From JBLHZY01 sp047631555 (GTDB lineage Bacteria > Pseudomonadota > Alphaproteobacteria > Rhodobacterales > Rhodobacteraceae), in NCBI GenBank assembly GCA_047631555.1, contig JBLHZY010000001.1, forward strand, positions 1,240,001 to 1,304,000: a DNA stretch of 64,000 nt. The letters run 5' to 3'. Under the pieces are notes generated by a model. That model saw only the letters and a program-made list of their open reading frames with translations. It was not told the origin of the DNA and made no database searches. Numbering within the stretch: the first letter of the stretch is position 1; each line of letters opens with the position of its first letter. Below, in pieces: positions 18,698 through 28,377 of this stretch. The translations under genes and the position numbers were made by a program.

Positions 18698-19630
18698 ATG
18701 CCACTGATTAAGATCAATACACGCGCGGCCAAAATCGCCCTTGATGGCGCTTGCCTGCTGCGCGCCCAAGCGGCCCTTGAGCCGGGCGAGCCGATCGTGA
18801 TCCTCATTCATGGCTACAAATTTTCGCCCTTTCAGCGCCGCGCCAAAAACTCGCCCCATGATCATATTCTTTCCCTCACCCCAAGCGAAAAAGGGCGGCG
18901 CGCGATTTCTTGGCCGCGCCATTTGGGCTTTGGGCGAGGCGGCGAAAACGAAGGCCTGTGCATCGCGTTTGGCTGGCATGCCCAGGGCGCGCTTTGGCAA
19001 GCAAGGCGCGAAGCGGCCCAAGCCGGGCGCGCATTGGCCCGGCTTGTTGATCGCCTCGGCGCGCGCAACCCGGTGCATATCGTCGCTCATTCGCTTGGCG
19101 CACGCGTGGCTTTGGCCGCCCTGCCCGCGCTCAATTCCGGCCGCATTGCCCGCATCATCCTGATGGCCCCGGCCGCATTTCAATCCGAAGCCCACACAGC
19201 CCTTGGCGCGCCCGCCGCAAGGCGCGTTGAAATTCTCAACGTGGCCAGCCGCGAAAACGATCTGTTTGACGCCGCCTTTGAAGCCCTAATCAAAACGCCC
19301 GATCGCAAGGATCGCGCCCTTGGCTCTGGCCTTGGCTACAAAGATCAGCGCTGGCTCGATATCCAGATCGACAATCCGCAAACCCTTGATCGCCTTGCTA
19401 CAATGGGCTTTCGCATCGCCCCGCCGGGCAAACGGATCTGCCATTGGTCCTCATACCTGCGCCCCGGGCTTTTCGCCTTCTATGCCGCCTTCCTGCGCCG
19501 ACCAGAGCGCCTGCCCCTTGCCACTTTGGCCCTGCATCTGCCGCGCTATCACGCCGCGCGCTGGTCTCGGCTTATGGCCCTGCCGCGCCTGCGTCTCTCC
19601 TTGCTGTTTGCCAAAAAACAGTCATTCTAG
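18698..19630 (+). CDS. Alpha/beta hydrolase
   Basis: A 310-residue protein with an alpha/beta-hydrolase core: oxyanion strand 'EPIVILIHGYKFSP' near residue 35, nucleophile elbow 'VHIVAHSLGARVALAAL' near 130 (Ser in HSLGA) and a later 'ICHWSSYL' that may supply the His. The spacing recalls the DUF900-type hydrolases. The substrate is unknown. There is no signal peptide. The start is ATG 18698, with GGAAGG seven bases before; the frame is open further back into metZ but without a site. It diverges from metZ and its promoter region overlaps the SAM leader. The GST gene begins 20 bases downstream, probably in the same transcript. Confidence 0.8.
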   Translation: MPLIKINTRAAKIALDGACLLRAQAALEPGEPIVILIHGYKFSPFQRRAKNSPHDHILSLTPSEKGRRAISWPRHLGFGRGGENEGLCIAFGWHAQGALWQARREAAQAGRALARLVDRLGARNPVHIVAHSLGARVALAALPALNSGRIARIILMAPAAFQSEAHTALGAPAARRVEILNVASRENDLFDAAFEALIKTPDRKDRALGSGLGYKDQRWLDIQIDNPQTLDRLATMGFRIAPPGKRICHWSSYLRPGLFAFYAAFLRRPERLPLATLALHLPRYHAARWSRLMALPRLRLSLLFAKKQSF

Positions 19631-19650
19631 GCGCCCAACAGGAGGCGCTT

Positions 19651-20358
19651 ATGACCAATCCAATCGACCTTTATTACTGGCCAACCCCGAACGGGTGGAA
19701 AATCTCTATCGCTCTTGAAGAGATGGGCCTGCCTTACAATCTTCACCTGATCAATATCGGCGCAGGCGAGCAATTCGCGCCCGATTTCCTCAAAATCGCC
19801 CCCAACAATCGCATGCCCGCCATTATCGATCCCGATGGCCCCGATGGCGCGCCGATCTCGATCTTTGAAAGCGGCGCTATCCTGCAATATCTCGCGCGCA
19901 AAACCGGCAAATTCTGCGGGCCAAGCCAGCGCGATCGCATCGCGGTTGATCAATGGTTGATGTGGCAAATGGGCGGGCTCGGGCCTATGGCCGGCCAAGC
20001 GCACCACTTCTTGAAATACGCCCCCTCCATGGAGCCGCCCCACGATCTGCCATACGCCAAAGACCGCTACCGCAATGAAACGGCGCGCCTTTACGGGGTT
20101 TTGGATCGCCAACTGGCGCAGAATGAATATGTCGCGGGGGATTTCTATTCCATTGCGGATATGGCGATCTGGCCCTGGGCGCATATCTGGAAAAACCAAG
20201 AGCAAACCCTTGAGGACAAACCGCATTTGGCGCGCTGGATTGATTTGATCGCAGCCCGCCCAGCCGTTCAAAAGGGGCGCGAACTGGCCGCCGACAAACG
20301 CGCCAATCTGCAAGACAACAAAAAGGCGCAGGAAATTCTGTTTAAGCGCAAACCTTAA
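19651..20358 (+). CDS. Glutathione S-transferase, Nu/Ure2p-like class
   Basis: A 235-residue two-domain GST. The N-terminal thioredoxin-like domain starts 'DLYYWPTPNGWKISIALEEM'; the TPNGWK motif is that of the YfcG/YghU/Ure2p group, which acts as a glutathione disulfide-bond reductase more than a conjugating enzyme. 'NNRMPAIIDPDG' (cis-Pro) and 'IFESGAILQYLA' (Glu-Ser glutathione contact) follow, then the helical domain with 'FYSIADMAIWPW'. The AGGAGG site is five bases before the ATG. It is likely cotranscribed with the alpha/beta hydrolase upstream. Cytosolic thiol redox or detoxification is the expected role. Confidence 0.92.
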   Translation: MTNPIDLYYWPTPNGWKISIALEEMGLPYNLHLINIGAGEQFAPDFLKIAPNNRMPAIIDPDGPDGAPISIFESGAILQYLARKTGKFCGPSQRDRIAVDQWLMWQMGGLGPMAGQAHHFLKYAPSMEPPHDLPYAKDRYRNETARLYGVLDRQLAQNEYVAGDFYSIADMAIWPWAHIWKNQEQTLEDKPHLARWIDLIAARPAVQKGRELAADKRANLQDNKKAQEILFKRKP

Positions 20359-20366
20359 TCGGTTTT

Positions 20367-21029
20367 CTAAGGGCGGGCGCCTTCAAAACGCGCCCGTCGC
20401 TTTGGCGAACGGATCCAAAGCTGATGCAGGATCACAAGCGCATGGGCAAGCTTGAGCCCAAACACCGCCCACAAAACGCGCCCCAATACCCAAAGCCCCT
20501 GATTGCCACGCGCGATCAAAAACTCTGACAGCAAAAAGCAGCTCAGATAATAAAACGCCATGATCATCCCCGCCGCGCCAACCGCCATATGCAGCTTGCG
20601 CCAAGGCCATACAAGATAGTTTTGCAACATCTCGCGGTGAAACAGCCCATAGGCATAGACCATCGCATAAACCGCTGACGATATAGAGAAATACCGCGCT
20701 GCAAGCACATCAGAATTGATGTAGAGAACGGCCGCGACCGAGATAAGCATCACGCCCCAAGTGCTGGCCAAAACCGCATCGCGCGCGATCGTCGGCAGGC
20801 TTAATACCATCGCTTTCACGCTGCAAAAATTCACCGCAAACATGAAGGGCACATACATCGCCGTGGCAATCACCAGCGGCGAAATCCCATCAGACGAGGC
20901 CTGACCAAGCTCGGTTTGGGCACCTAAATAGATGCATGCAAACAGCGTGAGCGCGATGATTTTTTTTCCGTCGAGGCGGGGCATATGTTGGCCCAATGCG
21001 TCGCGGTAGAGGGATACAGCATTTTTCAT
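20367..21029 (-). CDS. Hypothetical multi-pass membrane protein next to ispZ
   Basis: I do not recognise a family. The ~220-residue product has about six hydrophobic spans ('IIALTLFACIYLGAQ', 'LVIATAMYVPFMFAVNF', 'TWGVMLISVAAVLYI', 'SAVYAMVYAYGLF', 'LHMAVGAAGMIMAFYYL', 'VLWAVFGLKLAHALVIL') and a basic C-terminal tail (RSPKRRARF). It lies 32 bases after the ispZ/yciB-like gene on the same strand and converges with the GST gene. The start is unsure: ATG 21029 has a GGGA very close, and a TTG at 21047 is in frame. An inner-membrane location is clear; the function is not. Confidence 0.7.
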   Translation of the reverse strand: MKNAVSLYRDALGQHMPRLDGKKIIALTLFACIYLGAQTELGQASSDGISPLVIATAMYVPFMFAVNFCSVKAMVLSLPTIARDAVLASTWGVMLISVAAVLYINSDVLAARYFSISSAVYAMVYAYGLFHREMLQNYLVWPWRKLHMAVGAAGMIMAFYYLSCFLLSEFLIARGNQGLWVLGRVLWAVFGLKLAHALVILHQLWIRSPKRRARFEGARP

Positions 21030-21061
21030 ATCCCAAGAATTAACCAAGAATTTGGATGAAA

Positions 21062-21679
21062 TTATGACCGATCATCATCTTTTTGGTTAACGTCCGCATG
21101 GACCGCCATGAGGCGCGATTGGCTCATCACAAATATGATCATCACAAGCGGCAAACCGAAGGTCTTGAAGTTGACCCAGACGTCCGTCGAAAGGCTGCGC
21201 CAGATTACCTCGTTTGCCAGGGCAAGCCCAAAGAAAAAAGCCATAAAACGCTTGGTCAGCAGGGTCCAGCCGGTCTCTGTTAGGGGCATCATCCCTTCCA
21301 TCACATGGCGCAGATAGCCTTTTCCGCGCAGCAATCCAAAGCCCAGAATGCCGGCAAAAAACAGGTAAATAATTGTCGGTTTCATCTTAAAAAACCGCTC
21401 ATCGTTTAACCAAACCGACAATCCGCCAAAGATTGTGACCAAAATAAGGGTCATCAGCTGCATCACCGAGAGCTTCCCGGTCAGCCGCCAAAGCGCAAAT
21501 GTCGAAAGCGCAATCAGCGGGATGAAGGCCGCCGTGACCACGACAAAGCCGGAATACTCCTCGCCGCCAAAAACAAAGCTGCGATCGCGCAGCCGCGTAT
21601 AGGCGATGAAGAAAAGGATCACCGGCCCCAGTTCGAGGACCAGTTTCAACGTTGGATTGATGTGTTTCTTTTCAGCCAT
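21062..21679 (-). CDS. Inner membrane septation protein, YciB/IspZ family
   Basis: A 205-residue inner-membrane protein of the septation protein A (IspZ/YciB) family. Members affect cell-envelope integrity and septation. Family features: 'LKLVLELGPVILFFIAY', 'FGGLSVWLNDERFFKMKPTI', 'LRHVMEGMMPLTETGWTLLT' and 'WRSLSTDVWVNFKTFGLP'. Five hydrophobic spans can be counted. It is ten bases downstream of the EamA permease gene and likely in its operon, an arrangement with ftsY upstream that is common in Rhodobacterales. Length is slightly above the E. coli protein (179). Confidence 0.92.
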   Translation of the reverse strand: MAEKKHINPTLKLVLELGPVILFFIAYTRLRDRSFVFGGEEYSGFVVVTAAFIPLIALSTFALWRLTGKLSVMQLMTLILVTIFGGLSVWLNDERFFKMKPTIIYLFFAGILGFGLLRGKGYLRHVMEGMMPLTETGWTLLTKRFMAFFFGLALANEVIWRSLSTDVWVNFKTFGLPLVMIIFVMSQSRLMAVHADVNQKDDDRS

Positions 21680-21688
21680 CTCGCCCTC

Positions 21689-22597
21689 TTATCCGCCCAT
21701 TTCAACGATCACCGCGCCAAGCGCAATCAAAGCCATCAGCGCCAATCTGCGCGGCCCGACCTGTTCTTTCAGCACCAACCACCCGATCAACGCGGCAAAA
21801 ACCGTCGAGGTTTCGCGCAAAACTGCGGCCTGCCCAACATTGTCCAACCGTGTTGCCAGCATTACCCCGCCAAAGGAGAAAAATGCAACCAAACCGCCGA
21901 TGATTCCGCGCAGCCCCAACGGCCCAAGCGCCGGGCGTGCCTCTGGCACCATCTGCCGATAGCGCAGCCCCGCGACAATCGGCATCGCAATCCCATCAAG
22001 CATGAAGAACCACGCCAGAAAGGTAAATGGATTGGCCGTCGCGCGGATCCCGTAAGCATCATATGTGGTGTAAACGGCAACGAAACAGCCGGTCAAAACC
22101 GCCAGCATCAAGGCCGAAACCATGGTTTCGCGCCCTACCGTTATGGTGCGTAAATTGTAAAACGCGAGCCCAAATATCCCGCTCAATAGCGTCGCCACCC
22201 CCAGCCATTGCACGCCCGAGAACACCTCGCCAAAGACAATGCCCGCGCCAATCACCGTAAACAGCGGCCCCGTCCCGCGCACCACCGGATAAACAACCGT
22301 ATAAGCGCCCATTGAATAGGTGAAACCCTGCGAAACCTTATAGAACGTGTGGATCACCAGCGCGCCCGCAAACAGCACCCACATATGCGGCTCGGGCCAT
22401 GGCACGACAAAAAGCGCAAAGGGCGCCGCCATCAGCCCATAGCTCAGATCAATCGCCCCGCGTGAAAGCCAAGGATCATGCCGCCCCTTTTGCAAAGCCC
22501 CAAAGAACGCGTGCAAAAACGCGGCAAAAAGCGCCAAAAACAGCGCCAGCGTATGGCCCTGCTCGGTTCCTTCAAGCGAGATGAGCCACTCACTCAT
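21689..22597 (-). CDS. EamA/DMT-family permease
   Basis: A 302-residue drug/metabolite transporter with ten predicted helices in two EamA repeats. The C-terminal repeat ends 'ETSTVFAALIGWLVLKEQVG', the usual last-helices motif with a Glu, and 'RLALMALIALGAVIVEMGG'. The N-terminal repeat shows 'YSMGAYTVVYPVVRGTGPLF' and 'VFGEVFSGVQWLGVATLLSG'. The substrate cannot be told from sequence; relatives export amino acids or metabolites. It starts 32 bases after the ftsY stop and precedes the YciB gene, so ftsY-eamA-yciB probably share a transcript. Confidence 0.9.
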   Translation of the reverse strand: MSEWLISLEGTEQGHTLALFLALFAAFLHAFFGALQKGRHDPWLSRGAIDLSYGLMAAPFALFVVPWPEPHMWVLFAGALVIHTFYKVSQGFTYSMGAYTVVYPVVRGTGPLFTVIGAGIVFGEVFSGVQWLGVATLLSGIFGLAFYNLRTITVGRETMVSALMLAVLTGCFVAVYTTYDAYGIRATANPFTFLAWFFMLDGIAMPIVAGLRYRQMVPEARPALGPLGLRGIIGGLVAFFSFGGVMLATRLDNVGQAAVLRETSTVFAALIGWLVLKEQVGPRRLALMALIALGAVIVEMGG

Positions 22598-22629
22598 GAA
22601 GCGCGCGGGATATCATATGGTGGCCGCGC

Positions 22630-24210
<1,581 letters not shown>

Positions 24211-24239
24211 GCAAGCCTCCGTTCCCTGTCACTTAAGGC

Positions 24240-24890
24240 CTAATGCAGGGCTATGGAAGTCCCCCAAAGGAGAAGCGCTTGCCCGCAAAGGAACAACATT
24301 GGCCATGCGCGGCACAAAGCGGGCGCAAATCGCATCAGATTTCCCGACCGAAACCGCAGCCACGCCCGCCAAACAAGCGCAAAAATCATCAAACACGCGC
24401 CGATGCCCGCGCCCGGATCCCCAATTGCCAATGCCGCCAACCCAAGCCCCGCGCAAAGATAGGCGCCCGCACGCACCAACCAAGCTTGCGATCCGCAATA
24501 AGGCATCAGCCAAATCTCCGCCGAAAACAGCGCCGTTATAAGGCCCGCCGCCATCAAAGGGCGCAGCTCAAACGCGCCCCAAATCGGCTGCCCGCTTTGC
24601 GCCATCAGGCCCAAGATCAAGACAAAAACCCCAAGCGCCAGCGCCATAAACCCATAGGCGCGCGCATCCCGCCCTTGGCGCAAACCGGCCAAGTCACTCA
24701 TCCCAATCAGAAAAATCCCCGCAATCACCAAGGCAGGCGCCTGCGCCACGATCCCGCCAATCGCAAAGAAAAGCACCGGCATCGCCCGAACGCCCGCGCG
24801 CAACGCGCCCGCAAGATTTAGGCCGCCAGCGGGCCCAGACCGCGCCGCCATCCCCGCGCCGAGCCCTGCATAAATCCAAAATATCGCCAT
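24240..24890 (-). CDS. YhhN/TMEM86-like membrane protein (possible lysoplasmalogenase)
   Basis: A ~216-residue membrane protein with seven to eight hydrophobic spans. The layout resembles the YhhN (lysoplasmalogenase) family: 'PVLFFAIGGIVAQAPALVIAG', 'GIFLIGMSDLAGLRQG', a central 'RPLMAAGLITALFSAE', and a C-terminal 'LFLCGQALLLWGTSI' like the family's WPGQxLIALG end. Key Asp residues of characterised enzymes are only partly matched, so the activity is inferred weakly. I use ATG 24890 (GAGG upstream); the frame extends to 25037 but that part is Arg/Gly-rich and unlike the rest. It ends 29 bases before the ftsY start. Confidence 0.6.
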   Translation of the reverse strand: MAIFWIYAGLGAGMAARSGPAGGLNLAGALRAGVRAMPVLFFAIGGIVAQAPALVIAGIFLIGMSDLAGLRQGRDARAYGFMALALGVFVLILGLMAQSGQPIWGAFELRPLMAAGLITALFSAEIWLMPYCGSQAWLVRAGAYLCAGLGLAALAIGDPGAGIGACLMIFALVWRAWLRFRSGNLMRFAPALCRAWPMLFLCGQALLLWGTSIALH

Positions 24891-25071
24891 CAAGCCTCGT
24901 CCATATACGCCCCGATCAGCATGGCGTGGGGGCGCTAAAACTTGGTTAACAAAACCGGTCCCGTACCGATTTTCCGCCCCCAACGCGCCGCCGAATAACC
25001 GCCCAAGCCTCAATTGCGACCCGCGCCCATTTTGCACATGCTCTGCGCGCCAAGCCTGCTATAATGCGCCC

Positions 25072-26112
25072 ATGAAAGCATCCATCCGCCTCTTTGCCAT
25101 CGCAGCTCTTGCCCCGGTCCCGCTGATTGGGCTTGGTGCGCTTTTTGGCGGGCTGTGGGTCTGGGCGGCGCTCGGCTATATCACGCTGCTTGCGTTTAGC
25201 TTGGATCAACTGGCCGCCATTGCTCAAAATCCGGCCGCGCCCGATGCTGAATTCCCTGCCGCCGATCGCCTCTCGGTCGTCCTTGCGCTTGGCCATTTTG
25301 CCCTGCTGATCCTTGCGATCCTTGGCCTGAGCGGCGCAACGGGCCTTGGATTTGGCGAGCGCTTTGCGCTGTTTATGGGCGCAGGCCTGTTCTTTGGGCA
25401 AATCTCCAATTCCAACGCCCATGAGCTGATCCACCGGGGCAATCGCGCCCTGCATCGCCTTGGCATGTGGGTCTATATCTCGCTGCTCTTTGGCCATCAC
25501 ACATCCGCCCATCCGCTGGTTCATCACCGCTATGTCGCCTCGCCCCAAGATCCAAATTCCGCCCGCCCCGGCGAGAGCTTTTACCGCTTTGCGCCGCGCG
25601 CCTGGATCGGCTCTTTTCGCGCAGGGTACAGGGCCGAAAACGCCCGTTTGGCCCGCGTTGAGCGCCACGCGTTTTGGCAAAACCCCTATGCGCTTTATAT
25701 TGGCGGCGCGGCTGGCATCGCGCTGCTTGTTTTCGCCGCAACCGGCCCCGCTGGCCTGCTCGCCTATATCGCCCTTGCGGCTTATGCGCAGATGCAACTC
25801 CTGCTCTCGGATTACGTCCAGCATTACGGGCTAAACCGCGCAGAGGTTAACGGCAAACTAGAGCCCGTCGGCCCTGAGCACAGCTGGAACGCGCGCCAAT
25901 GGTTTACCTCGCTGATGATGCTGAATGCCCCGCGTCACTCCGATCATCACGCCCATCCAACCACCCCCTATCCAAACCTGATCCTGCCCCAAGGCGCGCC
26001 GATGCTGCCCAGATCATTGCCCGCAATGGCAACGCTCGCGCTCTTTCCAAGCCTCTGGCGGCGCGTCATGGACCCGCGTGCAAAGGCCCTCCGCGCGCGC
26101 CAAACGCCCTAA
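25072..26112 (+). CDS. AlkB-type integral membrane hydroxylase (alkane 1-monooxygenase family)
   Basis: A 346-residue membrane di-iron hydroxylase/desaturase. The His-box set is complete: 'NAHELIHRGNR' (~116), 'FGHHTSAHPLVHHRYVAS' (~141), 'SDYVQHYGLNR' (~255) and 'LNAPRHSDHHAHPTTPYP' (~295). These match the AlkB HExxHK, EHxxGHHxxxxT, NYxEHYG and LQRHSDHHA boxes with small changes. Four to six membrane spans surround them. Terminal hydroxylation of alkyl chains is the family role; no rubredoxin or reductase gene lies nearby, so the natural substrate may be a lipid or fatty acid. It diverges from the YhhN-like gene with ~180 bases between. Confidence 0.87.
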   Translation: MKASIRLFAIAALAPVPLIGLGALFGGLWVWAALGYITLLAFSLDQLAAIAQNPAAPDAEFPAADRLSVVLALGHFALLILAILGLSGATGLGFGERFALFMGAGLFFGQISNSNAHELIHRGNRALHRLGMWVYISLLFGHHTSAHPLVHHRYVASPQDPNSARPGESFYRFAPRAWIGSFRAGYRAENARLARVERHAFWQNPYALYIGGAAGIALLVFAATGPAGLLAYIALAAYAQMQLLLSDYVQHYGLNRAEVNGKLEPVGPEHSWNARQWFTSLMMLNAPRHSDHHAHPTTPYPNLILPQGAPMLPRSLPAMATLALFPSLWRRVMDPRAKALRARQTP

Positions 26113-26230
26113 GCCATCTGCGCGCCAATTCGCCCATCCATACCGCCCATCGCCCACCGCCTTGCCTTCGCGCCATGACAGCCCATATTAACCATTCCCT
26201 TCAAATTTTATGGAAATTCGAGACAGTTTG

Positions 26231-26656
26231 ATGCAAACATCCATTGTGAAGAAAAAAATCGCTGCTCTCCTGATCGCAGTTCCCATGGCACTGGCCTCAA
26301 GCCTCCCCTCCAAGGCCGAAACGCCCCTCACGGGCGCCGAGTTTGAAGCCTATGCCATGGGCAAAACCCTCACCTTTTCCCAAGACGGCCAAGCCTATGG
26401 CGCCGAAGAATATCGCTCTGGGCGGCGCGTCCGCTGGGCCTTTTCGGCAGATCAATGCATGGAAGGGGTTTGGTATGAGCAGGGAGAGGAAATCTGCTTT
26501 GAATATGAGGATGAAAAAGGGCCGCAGTGCTGGCGCTTTTATCGCCAATCAAACGGGCTGCGCGCGCAATTCTCCGGCGAAAGCGCAACGGTTTTGTATG
26601 AGGCCCAGCAAAGCAATCAGCCGCTTTTGTGCCTTGGTCCAGAGATCGGCGCGTAA
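26231..26656 (+). CDS. Small secreted protein of unknown function
   Basis: A 141-residue exported protein: Lys-rich start, hydrophobic 'IAALLIAVPMALASSLP', cleavage near residue 28 (SKA-ET). The mature part has 'LTGAEFEAYAMGKTLTFSQD', 'FSADQCMEGVWYEQGEEICF' and 'GPQCWRFYRQSNG', with four Cys and several Trp/Tyr. This order (GxEFEAYxxGKTLTF, then a WxxxxxxICF strand and a CWRxYR strand) resembles small periplasmic DUF995-like proteins of roseobacters. The function is unknown. I start at ATG 26231; an upstream ATG at 26210 adds seven residues before the Lys cluster. A hairpin with a T-run follows 33 bases after the stop. Confidence 0.75.
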   Translation: MQTSIVKKKIAALLIAVPMALASSLPSKAETPLTGAEFEAYAMGKTLTFSQDGQAYGAEEYRSGRRVRWAFSADQCMEGVWYEQGEEICFEYEDEKGPQCWRFYRQSNGLRAQFSGESATVLYEAQQSNQPLLCLGPEIGA

Positions 26657-26681
26657 CCCTTCCGCGCAGCTCTAAAACGCC

Positions 26682-28295
26682 CTAAAACAGCGATCCTTGC
26701 CCCTCTGTGGGATCGCTTTTCTTGGCAGTCGGCTTTTTCGGCGCGGGCTTTTTTGCAGGTTCAGGGGGCGCTATGGGCGCAGCACTTGAGCCGCTCCCAA
26801 CCGCAAAGCGCCCGTCGCCAAATTCGATCTCTAAAGCGCGCGCACCTTGGGCCGCCGCAACGCTTGTCGCCACAGCCCCATCGGCCCGCACAACCGCATA
26901 GCCGCGCTGCAAGGTCGCGCGATAGCCAAGCGTTTGGCGCATCCGCTCAAGCGCCTCGGATTTCGCCTGCCACGCCGCAACCTGCCCTAATGCAACGCTT
27001 GAAAGACGCGCCGCAAGGGATTCAAATGATTCACGTTTCGCCAAAACTGAGGCAGAGACCCGCGCCGGATCGAGCCGGGCCGCAACCCGCCCCAAATCGC
27101 GCCGATGCACCGCAACCCCGCGCGAAAGCGCTGGCGCAAGCCGCCCGCCAAGCGCGCCCGCGCGATCCCCATGCGCAACAAGCCGCGCGCGCATCGCGCC
27201 GGGGCGCAGGCCTGATGCTGCCTCTGAAAGCCGCACGCGCCGCGCCTGCGTGCTTGCCAACAATGCGCCGGGAAGCCGCTCGCCGGCGCGATCCAATCTC
27301 TGGCGCGGCCCGTCCAAAAGCGTATCGGCGCGCGGCAAAGCCCGGCCCAGATCGCGCAAGCGCTGGCGCCGCTGACCAATCCCGCCGCTCAGCGCGCGCG
27401 AGAGCCGCCCGCCCTGCTCGCCCGTCCAAGCCAGCAGCTCAAGGCGCACAGGAACTGCCAATTCCGCCGCAGCCGTCGGCGTCGGCGCGCGCCGATCCGA
27501 GACGTAATCGATCAATGTCGTATCCGTCTCATGCCCCACAGCCGAAATCAGCGGAATATCCGAGGCCGCAGCGGCGCGCGCCACGATCTCCTCATTAAAG
27601 CCCCAAAGATCTTCAACCGAGCCGCCTCCCCGCGCCACGATCAACAAATCAGGCCGTGGCAGCGCGCCGCCCGGCGCAAGCGCATTAAACCCAGCAATCG
27701 CGCGCGCAACCTCGCCCGCGCAAGCCTGCCCCTGCACCGCCACGGGCCAGATCAAAACCTTGCGCGGAAAACGATCCCGAAGCCGGTGCAAAATATCGCG
27801 GATCACAGCGCCCGTTGGCGAGGTAATGACCCCGATGACCTCGGGCAAATAGGGCAATGGTTTCTTTAACTCGGCCGCAAAAAGCCCCTCCGCCGCCAGC
27901 GCCTTTTTGCGCGCCTCAAGCATCGCCATCAATGCGCCCGCGCCCGCTGGCTGAATATCCTCAACGATCAGCTGATAGCGCGATTGGCCGGGAAAAGTCG
28001 TCATCCTGCCGGTCGCGATAACCTCCATCCCCTCCTCAGGGCGATGCGCGAGCTTGGCCGCTTGGCCCTTCCAGCTGACGGCAGCAATCACCGCCCGATC
28101 ATCCTTGAGATCGAAATAGATATGCCCAGAACCGGGCCGAGAAACCCGCCCAACTTCGCCGCGCACTCTAACGTGGCCAAACTCGCCCTCAATCGTGCGC
28201 TTTACCGCGCCTGAAATCTCGGAAACGGTGAATTCCGGGGAATTATCGCCGCTATTGCCGCCCGCGGGCGCATCATCTTCAAACATGTCGGACAT
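26682..28295 (-). CDS. xseA: Exodeoxyribonuclease VII large subunit
   Basis: A 537-residue catalytic subunit of ExoVII, which degrades single-stranded DNA. The N-terminal OB fold starts 'EFTVSEISGAVKRTIEGEFG' and 'PGSGHIYFDLKDDRAVI'. The catalytic middle has 'VIGVITSPTGAVIRDILHRL', 'IVARGGGSVEDLWGFN', 'ISAVGHETDTTLIDYVSD' and 'RAPTPTAAAELAVP'. A long coiled, Arg/Ala-rich C-terminal region ends in a Lys/Pro tail (KPAPKKPTAKK). It diverges from purD (82 bases between starts). Its 3' end carries a hairpin that may terminate the opposite gene. Confidence 0.96.
   Translation of the reverse strand: MSDMFEDDAPAGGNSGDNSPEFTVSEISGAVKRTIEGEFGHVRVRGEVGRVSRPGSGHIYFDLKDDRAVIAAVSWKGQAAKLAHRPEEGMEVIATGRMTTFPGQSRYQLIVEDIQPAGAGALMAMLEARKKALAAEGLFAAELKKPLPYLPEVIGVITSPTGAVIRDILHRLRDRFPRKVLIWPVAVQGQACAGEVARAIAGFNALAPGGALPRPDLLIVARGGGSVEDLWGFNEEIVARAAAASDIPLISAVGHETDTTLIDYVSDRRAPTPTAAAELAVPVRLELLAWTGEQGGRLSRALSGGIGQRRQRLRDLGRALPRADTLLDGPRQRLDRAGERLPGALLASTQARRVRLSEAASGLRPGAMRARLVAHGDRAGALGGRLAPALSRGVAVHRRDLGRVAARLDPARVSASVLAKRESFESLAARLSSVALGQVAAWQAKSEALERMRQTLGYRATLQRGYAVVRADGAVATSVAAAQGARALEIEFGDGRFAVGSGSSAAPIAPPEPAKKPAPKKPTAKKSDPTEGQGSLF
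26689..26722 (+). terminator. Terminator for the 26231 gene, inside the 3' end of xseA
   Basis: AGCGATCC / GGATCGCT with a 13-base loop is followed by TTTTC on the plus strand. It overlaps the last codons of the convergent xseA gene. Confidence 0.55.
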
Positions 28296-28377
28296 ATGGG
28301 GCCTTGGCTGCTCTTGTGTCTGGGCTCAGGCAACCTTAGAACGCCCGCAACCAAAGGCCAAGCGGGGGGCGCGTATA

